Origin: an uncultured Sinobacteraceae bacterium
Lineage (GTDB): Bacteria > Pseudomonadota > Gammaproteobacteria > Nevskiales > Nevskiaceae
Direction of reading: 5' to 3'
Length of the DNA: 64,000 bases
NCBI GenBank assembly: GCA_903822975.1
Contig: CAIJRD010000020.1
Location: 1-64,000, forward strand
In this document: piece after piece, positions 33,332 to 42,574 of the stretch
How positions within the stretch are numbered: the stretch's first letter is position 1
Layout of the letters: each line of letters starts with the position of its first letter
Program-made: the position numbers and the translations under genes
Notes under the pieces: generated by a model
What the model was told of the DNA's origin: nothing
Database searches by the model: none
The model's input: only the letters and a program-made list of their open reading frames with translations

Positions 33332-33901
33332 ATGATTAAACCGCTGCTGTACACCGACCTGTTGAGTACGCTCGCGGCGATCGGTTCCGCCCAGGAAGTT
33401 TCGGCATTCCACGGCGCGCTGTGCGGCGCGCTGTGCCGCGAAACGCCGGCCAAGCTCGACCCGGCCAGTCTGCTGGAAGACGATGCGCTCACCGTCGACG
33501 AAACCTCGGCCGTGCAATTGCGCGAATTCTGCGAGCAGGCGGTGGCCGCTTTTGGCGACGCCGAACTCGGCTTCCATCCGCTGTTGCCGGACGACGCGGT
33601 GCCGCTCAACGATCGCGCGCAGGCGCTCGGGGCCTGGTGCGAGGGCTTCCTGTTCGGGCTGTCGGCGCGGGTCAAGTTCGACCTCAAGGACTGTTCCGAG
33701 GAAGTCCGCGAAGTGGTGGCGGACTTCACCCAGTTCACGCGTGCGGCAATCGGCGCCGGCGACGATCTGGAAGTCGAAGAAGGCGCGTACGCCGAGCTGG
33801 TCGAATACATTCGCGTCGGCGCGCAGCTGGTGTACATGGAACTGCATCCGCGGCCGGCTGCCGCTGCGGATGTCGAGAGTTACAACAAGACCCTGCATTG
33901 A
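33332..33901 (+). CDS. ygfB: UPF0149/YgfB family protein
   Basis: A 189-aa protein of the UPF0149 family. Typical stretches are EVSAFHGALCGALC, WCEGFLFGLS, SEEVREVVADFTQFTR and EGAYAELVEYIRVGAQLVYMEL. YgfB is a small helical protein encoded ahead of pepP in E. coli, as here. Start ATG 33332 is chosen over an upstream in-frame start because MIKPLLYTDLLSTL begins the family homology. A TATACT (33320-33325) lies only 6 bp before the ATG, hinting at a very short or absent leader. pepP starts 22 bp after the stop. Confidence 0.9.
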   Translation: MIKPLLYTDLLSTLAAIGSAQEVSAFHGALCGALCRETPAKLDPASLLEDDALTVDETSAVQLREFCEQAVAAFGDAELGFHPLLPDDAVPLNDRAQALGAWCEGFLFGLSARVKFDLKDCSEEVREVVADFTQFTRAAIGAGDDLEVEEGAYAELVEYIRVGAQLVYMELHPRPAAAADVESYNKTLH

Positions 33902-33923
33902 CGCCCAGAGTTCGCCACGCCCC

Positions 33924-35258
33924 ATGCCGATTCCAACTCCCGCTGAACTTGCCGAATTCTCCGCGCGCCGCGCACGTCTGCTGAAGGCGATCGGGCCGGA
34001 GGGCATCGCCATCGTGCCGGCCGCGCGCGAAGTCATCCGCAATCGCGATTCGCATTACAAATTCCGCCAGGATTCCGATTTCTGGTACCTGACCGGCTTC
34101 AACGAGCCGGAGTCGATCGCGGTGTTCGCGCCGAATCGGCGCGACGGCGGCCAGCCGGCCGAGTACCTGCTGTTCACGCGACCGCGCGACAAGGCGCGCG
34201 AAATCTGGGACGGCCGCCGCGCCGGCCCGGAGGGTGCGGTGAGCCAGTACGGCGCCGACCAGGGTTTTGTCTTGGAGCAACTCGAGTCGATGCTGCCGAG
34301 GTTGCTCGCGGGTCGCCAGCAGATCCACTACACGCTCGGCGAACACCCGCATTGGGACGCCAAGCTGACCGCCTGCGTGCGCGAAATTCGCGAAGTCTCG
34401 CGGCGTGGGCCGGATGCGCCCGGCAGTTTCATCGCGCTCGACAGCACGCTGCACGAGCAGCGCCTGATCAAGAGCGCGGCCGAACTCGAACTGATCCGCA
34501 AAGCCTGCGAGGTGTCGGCTGCCGCGCATCTGCGCGCGATGAAGATGACCCGCCCGGGCGCCTGGGAATGGCAAGTGGCGGCGGAAATCCATCACGAATT
34601 CGAGCGCAACGAAATGGAGCCGGGCTACGGCTCGATCGTCGGCGGCGGCGACAACGCCTGCATCCTGCATTACAAGGAAAATGAATCGCGCCTGCGCGAT
34701 GGCGACCTGCTGCTGATCGACGCCGGCGGCGAATATCGCGGCTACACCGCAGACATCACGCGCACCTTCCCGGTCGGCGGCCGCTACAGCGGTGCGCAGA
34801 AAGAAGTCTACGAAGTAGTGCTCGCCGCGCAGCGCGCCGCGATTGCGGAGTTGAAGCCAGGCGTGTCGTCGGCACGTCCGCACGAAGTCGCCACGCGCAC
34901 GCTCACTGAAGGGCTGGTGGCGCTTGGATTGCTGCACGGCGATCCGACCGAGTTGATCGCCACCGACCAGCATCGCCAGTTCTACATGCACGGCACCGGC
35001 CATTGGCTCGGCCTCGACGTGCACGATGTCGGCCGCTACAAATTCGATGGCAAGCCACGTCCGTTCCAGGCCGGCATGGTGATGACGGTCGAGCCCGGCC
35101 TGTACATCGCACCGGATACCGAAGGTGTGGATCCGCGCTTCCTCGGCATCGGCATCCGCATCGAGGACGACGTGCTGATCAGCGACGAGGGGCCGCAGGT
35201 GCTGACCGCTGGCGCACCGAAGGCGATCGCCGACGTCGAAGCCGCAATGCGCGGCTAG
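33924..35258 (+). CDS. pepP: Xaa-Pro aminopeptidase (aminopeptidase P)
   Basis: A 444-aa M24 metallopeptidase that removes N-terminal residues preceding proline. The N-terminal creatinase-like domain (FRQDSDFWYLTGFNEPES) precedes a pita-bread catalytic domain. Metal ligands are visible in LLLIDAGGEYRGYTADITRTF (two Asp), HGTGHWLGLDVHD (His), MTVEPGLYI (Glu) and GIRIEDDVL (Glu). Length equals E. coli PepP. ATG 33924 begins the homology; a longer frame upstream overlaps ygfB and is spurious. It belongs to the ygfB-pepP-ubiH-ubiI cluster. Confidence 0.96.
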   Translation: MPIPTPAELAEFSARRARLLKAIGPEGIAIVPAAREVIRNRDSHYKFRQDSDFWYLTGFNEPESIAVFAPNRRDGGQPAEYLLFTRPRDKAREIWDGRRAGPEGAVSQYGADQGFVLEQLESMLPRLLAGRQQIHYTLGEHPHWDAKLTACVREIREVSRRGPDAPGSFIALDSTLHEQRLIKSAAELELIRKACEVSAAAHLRAMKMTRPGAWEWQVAAEIHHEFERNEMEPGYGSIVGGGDNACILHYKENESRLRDGDLLLIDAGGEYRGYTADITRTFPVGGRYSGAQKEVYEVVLAAQRAAIAELKPGVSSARPHEVATRTLTEGLVALGLLHGDPTELIATDQHRQFYMHGTGHWLGLDVHDVGRYKFDGKPRPFQAGMVMTVEPGLYIAPDTEGVDPRFLGIGIRIEDDVLISDEGPQVLTAGAPKAIADVEAAMRG

Positions 35259-35266
35259 GGCGAACG

Positions 35267-36478
35267 ATGACGTCTGTCGTCGACGCTCCACAGTTGCAGT
35301 CGGCGGCGCCGTTGAACTGCAAGAATTGCGCGGCGCCGCTCGGCGGCCACTACTGCGCGCACTGCGGTCAGGAAGCGCAGATCGAAACGCCGACCGTCGG
35401 CGAGTTCGTGCGCGAATTCCTGCAGGACCAGGTCGCGCTCGAAGGCAAGCTGCTGCGCACGCTGAAAGTGCTGGTGGCCAAGCCGGGCCAGTTGACGCTC
35501 GACTACATCGACGGTCGGCGTCAACGCTATATTCGGCCACTGCGTCTGTACCTGACCTTGAGCGTGGTCTATTTCGCCGTCGCGGGACTTTCCGGCAACA
35601 GCGACTCGTCGGTCAGCGACGCGCACAAGCACGTCAAGCAGGTGCTGACCCAACACGACGGCAAGCCGGCCACCGACGCCGACGGCAAGCAGCCGGGTGA
35701 CCGTGGCGGCACCGATTCCAATACCGATTCCAATACCGATACAGACGCCGACACCGATCACTCCGACGCTGACGACAGTTCGTCCGAGGCCGCGAATGGC
35801 GACGCCGACAGCGCAAACGTTCAACCAAAATCGCCGCCTGCGCCGCCGCCGCCGAACGTCGTCGGCGCGCCGACGCCGGGAGCGCCGACGGCAACCGTCG
35901 ACTCCGCGCAGGAATCGAAAACGGTCGATGGCTCGGGCAAGAACGCCGCACCGACCGATGGCGCGCCGCACGACAAGAACGACGGCCTGGTGGTCTTCGA
36001 CAGTCCGAAGGAATACAGCCAGCTGCGCGAGATCAAGACCGGTTACGCGCCGCTCGACCTGCGCATCAACCGTTTCTTCGATCGTCCGGAGCGGCGCGCG
36101 CTCAGCGATTTCCAGAATGCCGTGCGCAGCGATGCGCCGATTGCGGTGTTCTTCGTGCTGCCGCTGTTCGCCGCGCTGTTGAAGCTCGGCTACCTGCGGC
36201 ATCACCTGCGCTATGGCGTGCATGTATTGTTCTCGCTACACCTGCACGCCTTCGTGTTTTTTGACCTGCTGATTTCGGTGCTGCCCTGGCCGGGCATCAT
36301 CGAGTTCGTGCTGAAGGCGGCGATTCCGGTGTATCTGTTGCTGGCGCTTCAGCGCGTGTATGGCGGTGGACGCACCGCAACCGGCTTCTTCGTCGCCGGC
36401 CTGATGCTGGTGCATGCGATATTCATCGGCATTGCGCTGATGCTGGCCGCCGTTGTGACCGTGGCAATCAACTCCTGA
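35267..36478 (+). CDS. DUF3667-type zinc-ribbon membrane protein
   Basis: A 403-aa protein with an N-terminal zinc ribbon (CKNCAAPLGGHYCAHCGQEA) followed by the DUF3667-like segment GEFVREFLQDQ ... PGQLTLDYIDGRRQRYIRP and a first transmembrane helix (LYLTLSVVYFAVAGL). About 150 residues of Asp/Ser/Asn/Pro-rich disordered sequence follow, including SNTDSNTDTDADTD encoded by a 12-bp repeat. Three to four C-terminal helices close it. Function is unknown for the family. It sits 8 bp after pepP and is an addition to the standard cluster. ATG 35267 is preferred over a longer frame inside pepP. Confidence 0.85.
   Translation: MTSVVDAPQLQSAAPLNCKNCAAPLGGHYCAHCGQEAQIETPTVGEFVREFLQDQVALEGKLLRTLKVLVAKPGQLTLDYIDGRRQRYIRPLRLYLTLSVVYFAVAGLSGNSDSSVSDAHKHVKQVLTQHDGKPATDADGKQPGDRGGTDSNTDSNTDTDADTDHSDADDSSSEAANGDADSANVQPKSPPAPPPPNVVGAPTPGAPTATVDSAQESKTVDGSGKNAAPTDGAPHDKNDGLVVFDSPKEYSQLREIKTGYAPLDLRINRFFDRPERRALSDFQNAVRSDAPIAVFFVLPLFAALLKLGYLRHHLRYGVHVLFSLHLHAFVFFDLLISVLPWPGIIEFVLKAAIPVYLLLALQRVYGGGRTATGFFVAGLMLVHAIFIGIALMLAAVVTVAINS
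35711..35758 (+). repeat. Hexa/dodecamer repeat in the DUF3667 gene
   Basis: Alternating ACCGAT/TCCAAT units encoding Thr-Asp and Ser-Asn pairs in the disordered linker. Confidence 0.85.
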
Positions 36479-36642
36479 GCTGTGAATCTGGTGAGCATGA
36501 ACCTGGCCGATGCGCGAATGACCGATAGCGGTGAAACAACGACTTCGCATGCCTGCGAGGATTTTGCCCGGCGTGCTTGCAGGTGGCGGCATTGCACCGG
36601 CACGTCGGCAGTGTCGGCGCTGTTCGCGAGCGGAGTGATGCG

Positions 36643-37848
36643 ATGAACTGCGATATCGCCATTGTCGGTGGCGGTCTGGTCGGTGCGAGCCTCGCCGTGG
36701 CGCTGGCGCGCAGTTCGAAGCAGCGCGTGATTCTGATCGAGGCCGCGCGGCCGCCGCAGTCCGCGCCGTCATGGGACGAACGCTGTATCGCGCTGAACGA
36801 CGCCTCGCGCCGCATCTTCGAATCGTTCGGACTCTGGGACGCCTTGCGCGCCGAGGCCGAGCCGATTCTGGCGACGCATATTTCCGAACGCGGCCGCTTC
36901 GGTGCGGCACGCTTCGCGGCGGCCGACGCCGGACTCGACGCGCTCGGCTACAACGTTCCGCTGCGCGCGATCGGTGCGGTGTTGTGGCAGCGGCTCGGCG
37001 ATTCCGGCGTCGAGTTGCTGTGTCCAGCGCGCGTGTCGGCGGTGACGGCGCGCGAGGACGGCGTCGAACTGCAACTGGAATCGGCGTCGACCACGCCCGC
37101 GCAGACGATCCACGCGCGCCTGCTGGCCGCGGCCGACGGCGCGCAATCGGCCGTGCGTAAGCTGCTCGGCATCGGCGCGGAAACGCGTGACTACGCGCAG
37201 CACGCGGTGGTGTCGGCGGTGAGGCTGGCGCGGCCGCACGCGGGCGTGGCCTATGAACGCTTCCTCGAAAGCGGTCCGCTGGCGCTGATTCCGAAGTCGG
37301 GACGCAGTGCGTCCCTGGTGTGGACCCTGCCGAGCGCGCAGGCGGAAGCGGCAATGGCCGCCAGCGACGAAGACTATTTGCAGCGAGCGCAGGACGCGTT
37401 CGGCGGTCGTCTGGGTCGGTTCACCGACTTGGGCCGGCGCCTGTCCTATCCGCTCGCGCGTGTCGTTGCAGACGTGTGTACTGCGCCGCGCGTGGCGCTG
37501 CTCGGCAATGCCTCGCAGAGCTTGCACCCGGTTGCCGCACAGGGTTTCAACCTGGGCTTGCGCGATGTCGCCGTGCTTGCGCGGCGTTTGCACGACGCGG
37601 CCGATCCCGGTGATGCCGCCGTGCTCGCGGCGTTTACCGAAGCGCGCGGCAGCGATCGGTCGCGCGTCAGCGGCTTCACCGACCTGCTGGTGCGCAGCTT
37701 TTCGAATCGCGTACCGGGTCTTGCGCAGTCGCGCCACTGGGGGCTGGTCGCGGTCGATCTGCTACCCGGCCTGCGTGAGCAGGTATTGCGTCAACACCTG
37801 GGTCATCTGGGTGGAGAGCTCGGCGTGTCTCTGGAAACCAGCGCCTGA
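36643..37848 (+). CDS. ubiH: Ubiquinone biosynthesis flavin hydroxylase UbiH
   Basis: A 401-aa FAD monooxygenase of ubiquinone synthesis. The Rossmann motif is DIAIVGGGLVGASLAVALA (about residues 4-22), followed by WDERCIALNDASRRIFESFG and the NAD-binding DG motif LLAAADGAQSAVR. The second FAD motif has ASQSLHPVAAQGFNLGLRDV. In homologues the latter begins G-N-A-A or G-D-A-A; GNASQSLHPV is within range. ATG 36643 begins the homology. Context (pepP before, ubiI after) matches the E. coli pepP-ubiH-ubiI order and favours UbiH over other family members. Confidence 0.92.
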   Translation: MNCDIAIVGGGLVGASLAVALARSSKQRVILIEAARPPQSAPSWDERCIALNDASRRIFESFGLWDALRAEAEPILATHISERGRFGAARFAAADAGLDALGYNVPLRAIGAVLWQRLGDSGVELLCPARVSAVTAREDGVELQLESASTTPAQTIHARLLAAADGAQSAVRKLLGIGAETRDYAQHAVVSAVRLARPHAGVAYERFLESGPLALIPKSGRSASLVWTLPSAQAEAAMAASDEDYLQRAQDAFGGRLGRFTDLGRRLSYPLARVVADVCTAPRVALLGNASQSLHPVAAQGFNLGLRDVAVLARRLHDAADPGDAAVLAAFTEARGSDRSRVSGFTDLLVRSFSNRVPGLAQSRHWGLVAVDLLPGLREQVLRQHLGHLGGELGVSLETSA

Positions 37849-37865
37849 AACGCTATGCTTCGCGG

Positions 37866-40427
37866 ATGATCCCGTTCCTGCTTTCTCCCGGCATCGGCCT
37901 GCGCGCATTCTGCGCGACGGCACTGTTCGGACTGATGCTGACCGCGTCGCCGCTGCGCGCCGACGAAGCCCGCGTGGCGACGGGCGCAAACGCAGCGTCG
38001 ACACCCGCCGCGGGCGCCGACGCGAACGCGGCACCGAAGGCCGCCGCACAAGCTGCAGACGCGCCTTCCGCAGTCGCACCGGCAGCTGTAGCGAGCGATC
38101 ATGCCGCGCCGTCGTCCACCGCCGCCGCCGTCTCGCATATTCCGGGACTTACGCTGCTCGCAGCACCTGCAGCGTCGAAATCGTCGACCGCAAGCTTGGA
38201 CGATTCGCTCGACACCGTGATCCAGACACTGGAAAACGATCAGTCGCGCGCTGCGCTGCTGGCACAGTTGAAACAGCTGAAAGCGGCCTCGGCCGAGGCC
38301 GGCGGCGAGACGGCTGAAGAGGAAAACGCCGGCCTGCTCGGCGCGGTCTCCAGCAGCTTCGACACGCTGCAGACCCATCTGCGCAGCAGCGACACGGTGC
38401 TACAGTTCTGGCAGCGCCGACTGAGTGCCGCGGCGGGCCAGGTTGGCACTTTGTTCCAACGCTCGCCGGAACCGTTCGCCGACAGCCTCATGATGCTGCT
38501 GCGCGTCATGGCGATCTGGGGCGGGGTGGCCGGCGTGCTGCTGCTGATCGTTCGGCTCGCTGAGCGCGCGCTGAAACTGCCGCGCCCGCTGCCGCCCGAT
38601 GCGCGTACGCGCGATCTGCTGATCTACGTGGTGTGCCGTGTGGCACCCTGGGTGATCGCGTTCTACGTCACCGTGCATTTCACGGTGACGCCGGCCCCTT
38701 CGCTCGGCCGCATGTTCGGACTGACGTTCGCCTACTGCGTGGTTTGCGGTGCCGTATTCACCACGGTGTGCTTGCTGTTGTTCGCGCTGTTTGGTGGAGG
38801 CCACCGCCGACCGGCGTTCCGCGTGCTGGTTCGGCGCGCGCCGATCCTGCTGTATTTCGTCGGTGCCTTCGCAGCACTGGGCGACGCTACCACCAATACG
38901 CGCGTTGTTGCGCAACTGGGCCGCGATCTGGCGATCGTCGTGTCCACCGCCGCGAATCTGCTGGCGGCCGGACTCGCCGCGCTGTTCGTATTGCGTTTCC
39001 GCCGCGCGGTGTCGCACCTGATTCGCAACAGCGCGTACAGCGTGCGCCGCGCGAGCCGCTTCAACACCGAGGCGCTGCGACTGTTCGCCGCGATCTGGCA
39101 TCTGCCGATCCTGCTGCTGGTGACGATTTCGTCCGCGTCGACGCTGCTGACGATTCATCACGACGCGCTCGCGCTGCGCCGCGCGATTGCCACGTCCGGC
39201 CTGATGGTGCTGGGCTTCCTTGCGACGGCGATGATAAGACGTGGCTTTGCAATGGCCAGCGAGCGACGCGCCAAGCGGCTGCGCGCTGCACCCTACGTCG
39301 AGCGCTTCCTGAAAGTGCTGCACGCGATCAGCGTGCTGCTGCTGTGGGCAGTCGCGGTGGAGCTGGCGTCGCGGCTATGGGGCGGCTCGCTGCTCGACTG
39401 GATGCACACGGATGCGGTCGGGCGTCGCGTGGCGACCTCGCTGATCGGCGTGATCTCCACCGTGCTCGCCGGTTCGGTGCTGTGGATCGTGCTGGATACC
39501 GCGATTCGTGAAGCGATCTCGCCGAGCCGTCCGCGACGCGGTCATGTGCCGAGCACACGCGCACTGACGGTGTTGCCGCTGGTGCGCAATGCGCTGTTCC
39601 TGCTGCTGCTGGTGATCGGCGTGATCGCAACTCTCGCGAACCTCGGCATCGACGTGACGCCGTTGATCGCCGGTGCTGGTGTCATCGGCATCGCGCTCGG
39701 CCTCGGCGCGCAGACGCTGGTGAAGGATCTGCTGACCGGCGTGTTCATCCTGATCGAAGACACCATCGCGGTCGGCGACGTGGTCGAGATGGACGGCCGC
39801 TCCGGCACCGTCGAGGGCCTGACCATCCGCACCGTGCGCCTGCGCGACGGCGATGGCGCGGTGCATGCGATTCCGTTCTCCGAGATCAAAACGATCAAGA
39901 ACCAGTCGCGCGAGTTCAGCTACGCCGTGTTCAATGTTCACGTCACCTACGATTCGGATGTCGACGAAGCGCTCAAGCTGATCCGCGAATGCGGCGCCGA
40001 ATTGCTGAAGGATGCGCAGCTGCGCCGCGACATCATCGGCTCGCTGGAGGTGTTCGGACTGGATCGCTTCGATCGCGGTTCGATCGTGCTGCAGTCGCGC
40101 CTGAAGACACGGCCACTGCGCCAGTACGACGTCAGTCGCGCGTTCAACCGGCTGCTGAAAGAAAAGCTCGATGGCAGTGCGTCGGCGCGCTTCGCTGTCG
40201 GCGAGCAGCTTTTGCGCATGCTGCCGGCGCCCGTCGATGCTGCGCAAAAGGTAGCGGCGCCGATCGAATCCGGAATGCAGCGGGGCGCCAGCACAGGCGC
40301 CGATTCAGGTGCAGGTGTTGAAGCTAGCGCCAATGCCAATGCGGGCGATGGCCAGTCGAAGGCGCCGCACGACGATTCGCTGGCCGTGCCGCTGACCGAT
40401 CCTCAAGGCGGACCCCATGCGGCATGA
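37866..40427 (+). CDS. Large MscS-family mechanosensitive channel
   Basis: An 853-aa channel-like protein. It has a signal-like N-terminus (GLRAFCATALFGLMLTAS), an Ala-rich and partly coiled periplasmic region (to about 205) and many membrane helices (about 215-585). The MscS pore helix is VTPLIAGAGVIGIALGLGAQ, then TLVKDLLTGVFILIEDTIAV with GDVVEMDGRSGTVEGLTIRT in the beta domain. The C-terminal tail is Ala/Gly-rich. It should open under hypo-osmotic stress. It sits between ubiH and ubiI, 17 bp after ubiH and overlapping ubiI by 11 bp, so it is likely co-transcribed with ubiquinone genes. Confidence 0.92.
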   Translation: MIPFLLSPGIGLRAFCATALFGLMLTASPLRADEARVATGANAASTPAAGADANAAPKAAAQAADAPSAVAPAAVASDHAAPSSTAAAVSHIPGLTLLAAPAASKSSTASLDDSLDTVIQTLENDQSRAALLAQLKQLKAASAEAGGETAEEENAGLLGAVSSSFDTLQTHLRSSDTVLQFWQRRLSAAAGQVGTLFQRSPEPFADSLMMLLRVMAIWGGVAGVLLLIVRLAERALKLPRPLPPDARTRDLLIYVVCRVAPWVIAFYVTVHFTVTPAPSLGRMFGLTFAYCVVCGAVFTTVCLLLFALFGGGHRRPAFRVLVRRAPILLYFVGAFAALGDATTNTRVVAQLGRDLAIVVSTAANLLAAGLAALFVLRFRRAVSHLIRNSAYSVRRASRFNTEALRLFAAIWHLPILLLVTISSASTLLTIHHDALALRRAIATSGLMVLGFLATAMIRRGFAMASERRAKRLRAAPYVERFLKVLHAISVLLLWAVAVELASRLWGGSLLDWMHTDAVGRRVATSLIGVISTVLAGSVLWIVLDTAIREAISPSRPRRGHVPSTRALTVLPLVRNALFLLLLVIGVIATLANLGIDVTPLIAGAGVIGIALGLGAQTLVKDLLTGVFILIEDTIAVGDVVEMDGRSGTVEGLTIRTVRLRDGDGAVHAIPFSEIKTIKNQSREFSYAVFNVHVTYDSDVDEALKLIRECGAELLKDAQLRRDIIGSLEVFGLDRFDRGSIVLQSRLKTRPLRQYDVSRAFNRLLKEKLDGSASARFAVGEQLLRMLPAPVDAAQKVAAPIESGMQRGASTGADSGAGVEASANANAGDGQSKAPHDDSLAVPLTDPQGGPHAA

Positions 40428-41580
40428 CATCGTTGTAGTCGGCGGCGGCCCGGTGGGCGCGGCCGCGGCCTTGTCGCTTCACGACGCCGGCTTCGATGTC
40501 GCGCTGGTCGAGCGTGGCGCCGCGCCACCGCGCTGGAATGCAAGCGATTACGACCTGCGGGTCTACGCACTGGCGCCGGCCTCGCAGCAGTTGCTCGACG
40601 AACTGGGCGTGTGGGACACGATGGTCGCCGCGAGAGTGAGCCCGTACACGCGGATGCGCGTGTGGGAACGCGGCCCGGAAAGCGCGCTGCAATTCAGCGC
40701 CGCGGACGCGTTCCGCTCGCAGCTTGGCTGGATCGTCGAACACGGCTTGATCACGTCGACGCTGTGGCAGCGCCTGCAGGCCTTGCCGATCTTTACGCAA
40801 GCCGAGATCGAGTCAGTGCAGTTCGACGATGGCGCTGCAGGCGTGAACCTGCGCGACGGCCGCAGACTTGAAGCGCGCCTGGTAGTCGCCGCCGACGGCG
40901 CGGATTCGCAGATGCGCCGTTTGGCCGGCATCGAGACGCTGAGCTGGCGTTACGACCAGCGCGCAATTGTGGCGCATGTTCAGACGTCGCAGCCGCATCG
41001 CGACACCGCCTGGCAGCGCTTTCTGAAAACCGGGCCGCTGGCATTCCTGCCGCTGGCCGATGGCCGCGCATCGATCGTCTGGTCGGCCGACGATGCGCAA
41101 GCCGATGCATTGCTGGCGCTGGACGATGCCGCATTCTGCGATCGGCTGGCGCGTGCTAGCGAGTTCGTACTCGGCGATGTTCTCCAGACGACGGCTCGAA
41201 TCGGCGTGCCATTGAAGTTGATGCATGCACGCGACTACACCGCGCCGGGCATGGTGCTGATCGGCGACGCCGCGCATGCAGTGCATCCACTTGCCGGCCA
41301 GGGCGCCAACTTGGGCTTCGCCGACGTCGCCGCGTTGACCGCCACGCTGGTTCAGGCGCGAAGCGCGGGACGCGACTGGAGCAGCCCGCGAACGCTGGCG
41401 CGCTATGTGCGTCAGCGCAAGGCGCACAACCTTGAAATGCTGGCATTGACGGACACCCTGTACCGCGCGTTCCGGCCGTCACTACCCGGTTTGCGTGGCG
41501 CGCTCGGCTTCGGCATGGGCGCGCTCAACCGCAGTGCACCGTTGAAGGCTTGGCTGGCAGGGCGCGCGGCGAAGGCTTGA
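40417..41580 (+). CDS. ubiI: Ubiquinone biosynthesis flavin hydroxylase (UbiI-like)
   Basis: A 387-aa FAD monooxygenase paralogous to UbiH. Motifs are DIVVVGGGPVGAAAALSLHD, VAADGADSQMRRLAG, and GMVLIGDAAHAVHPLAGQGA followed by NLGFADVAALT. The position after ubiH corresponds to E. coli ubiI (C5 hydroxylase). UbiF-like C6 activity cannot be excluded from sequence alone. The start overlaps the last 11 bp of the channel gene. Confidence 0.85.
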   Translation: MRHDIVVVGGGPVGAAAALSLHDAGFDVALVERGAAPPRWNASDYDLRVYALAPASQQLLDELGVWDTMVAARVSPYTRMRVWERGPESALQFSAADAFRSQLGWIVEHGLITSTLWQRLQALPIFTQAEIESVQFDDGAAGVNLRDGRRLEARLVVAADGADSQMRRLAGIETLSWRYDQRAIVAHVQTSQPHRDTAWQRFLKTGPLAFLPLADGRASIVWSADDAQADALLALDDAAFCDRLARASEFVLGDVLQTTARIGVPLKLMHARDYTAPGMVLIGDAAHAVHPLAGQGANLGFADVAALTATLVQARSAGRDWSSPRTLARYVRQRKAHNLEMLALTDTLYRAFRPSLPGLRGALGFGMGALNRSAPLKAWLAGRAAKA

Positions 41581-41585
41581 GAACC

Positions 41586-41603
41586 TGCGGCAAGCGTGCC
41601 GCA
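41586..41603 (+). terminator. Hairpin after ubiI
   Basis: Perfect 7-bp stem TGCGGCA-AGCG-TGCCGCA starting 5 bp after the ubiI stop. No T-run follows, so termination is uncertain. Confidence 0.4.
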
Positions 41604-41639
41604 AGCATGAACCCGATCGAACACACGGAGGTTTGAACA

Positions 41640-42263
41640 ATGCGAGTCACGGCGAACGAAGCCCTGCAACGGTTGCGCGATGGCAATGCACGATTCGTAT
41701 CCGGCAGCTATCGCAGTGAGCCGCTGCGCAGCCAGGCGCGACGCCAGGAACTGGTAGCCGAGCAGGCGCCGTTCGCGGTGATTCTGGGTTGTGCGGATTC
41801 GCGCGTACCGGTTGAAATCGTGTTCGACCAAGGGCTCGGCGATCTGTTCGTGATCCGCGTGGCCGGCAACATCGTTGCGCCCTCGCTGATCGGCAGCGTC
41901 GAATTCGCCGCCGAACGCTTCGGCACGCGGTTGGTGGTGGTGCTGGGACACACGCATTGCGGTGCGATTTACGCAACACTGGCGGCGCTGCAAAAGCCGG
42001 AATCAACGCGCTCGCAAAACATCAACTCGATCGTCGAACGCGTGCGGCCGGCGGTCGAAGGCCTGATGCTCACCGAGTTGCGCGACGATCCGGTAGCGCT
42101 GGCGGAGCAGGCCGTGCGCGCGAATATCCGTGCGTCGGCCAATCAGCTTCGGCATGGCTCGGCGGTGGTCGAGCAGCTGATCCTGCACGATGGCTTGCAG
42201 GTGGTCGGCGCCGAATATTCGCTTGAGACCGGCCGTGTCGAATTCTTCGAAGGCCTGAGCTAG
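41640..42263 (+). CDS. Beta-class carbonic anhydrase
   Basis: A 207-aa zinc enzyme that interconverts CO2 and bicarbonate. Active-site residues are visible: Cys51, Asp53 and Arg55 in ILGCADSRVPVEI, then His104 and Cys107 in VLGHTHCGAIYA. The sequence FDQGLGDLFVIRVAGNI is a family hallmark. A clear GGAGG ribosome-binding site lies about 8 bp upstream. It appears to be an independent unit after the ubi cluster. Confidence 0.95.
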   Translation: MRVTANEALQRLRDGNARFVSGSYRSEPLRSQARRQELVAEQAPFAVILGCADSRVPVEIVFDQGLGDLFVIRVAGNIVAPSLIGSVEFAAERFGTRLVVVLGHTHCGAIYATLAALQKPESTRSQNINSIVERVRPAVEGLMLTELRDDPVALAEQAVRANIRASANQLRHGSAVVEQLILHDGLQVVGAEYSLETGRVEFFEGLS

Positions 42264-42574
42264 CGCGGCGCTGCCGCGATGCCGCGATGCCGCGCCGCCG
42301 CACAAGCGCTCACAAGCGCTTACAAGCGCACGCAAGCGCACGGAAGCGGATGACCGACGCATCGCGCGCGTTCAAGCCGACTGCGGCGATCGCGATCCCG
42401 ATTCCGATTCCAATTCCGACCTGACCCGCCCTGCGCGCACGCTCGATTCGCACAGGGCGTAATCGCTGCAGGCAATGCGCGCAGCGACAACGCGCGTCGC
42501 GCCCGACAGCCAAGCGGCCGATCAGCGCACGGATTCAACCGTGTCGACGCCGCCGCATTGCTTAAGATGGACGC
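42264..42574. repeat. Intergenic region packed with short tandem repeats
   Basis: No gene seen. The segment holds three units of GCCGCGAT-type 8-mers (42273-42296) and five 10-bp units from CACAAGCGCT, CACAAGCGCT to CGGAAGCGGA (42301-42350). A GATTCC-type hexamer run follows (about 42390-42420). The arrays have different unit sizes, so they are separate expansions rather than one satellite. Confidence 0.8.
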
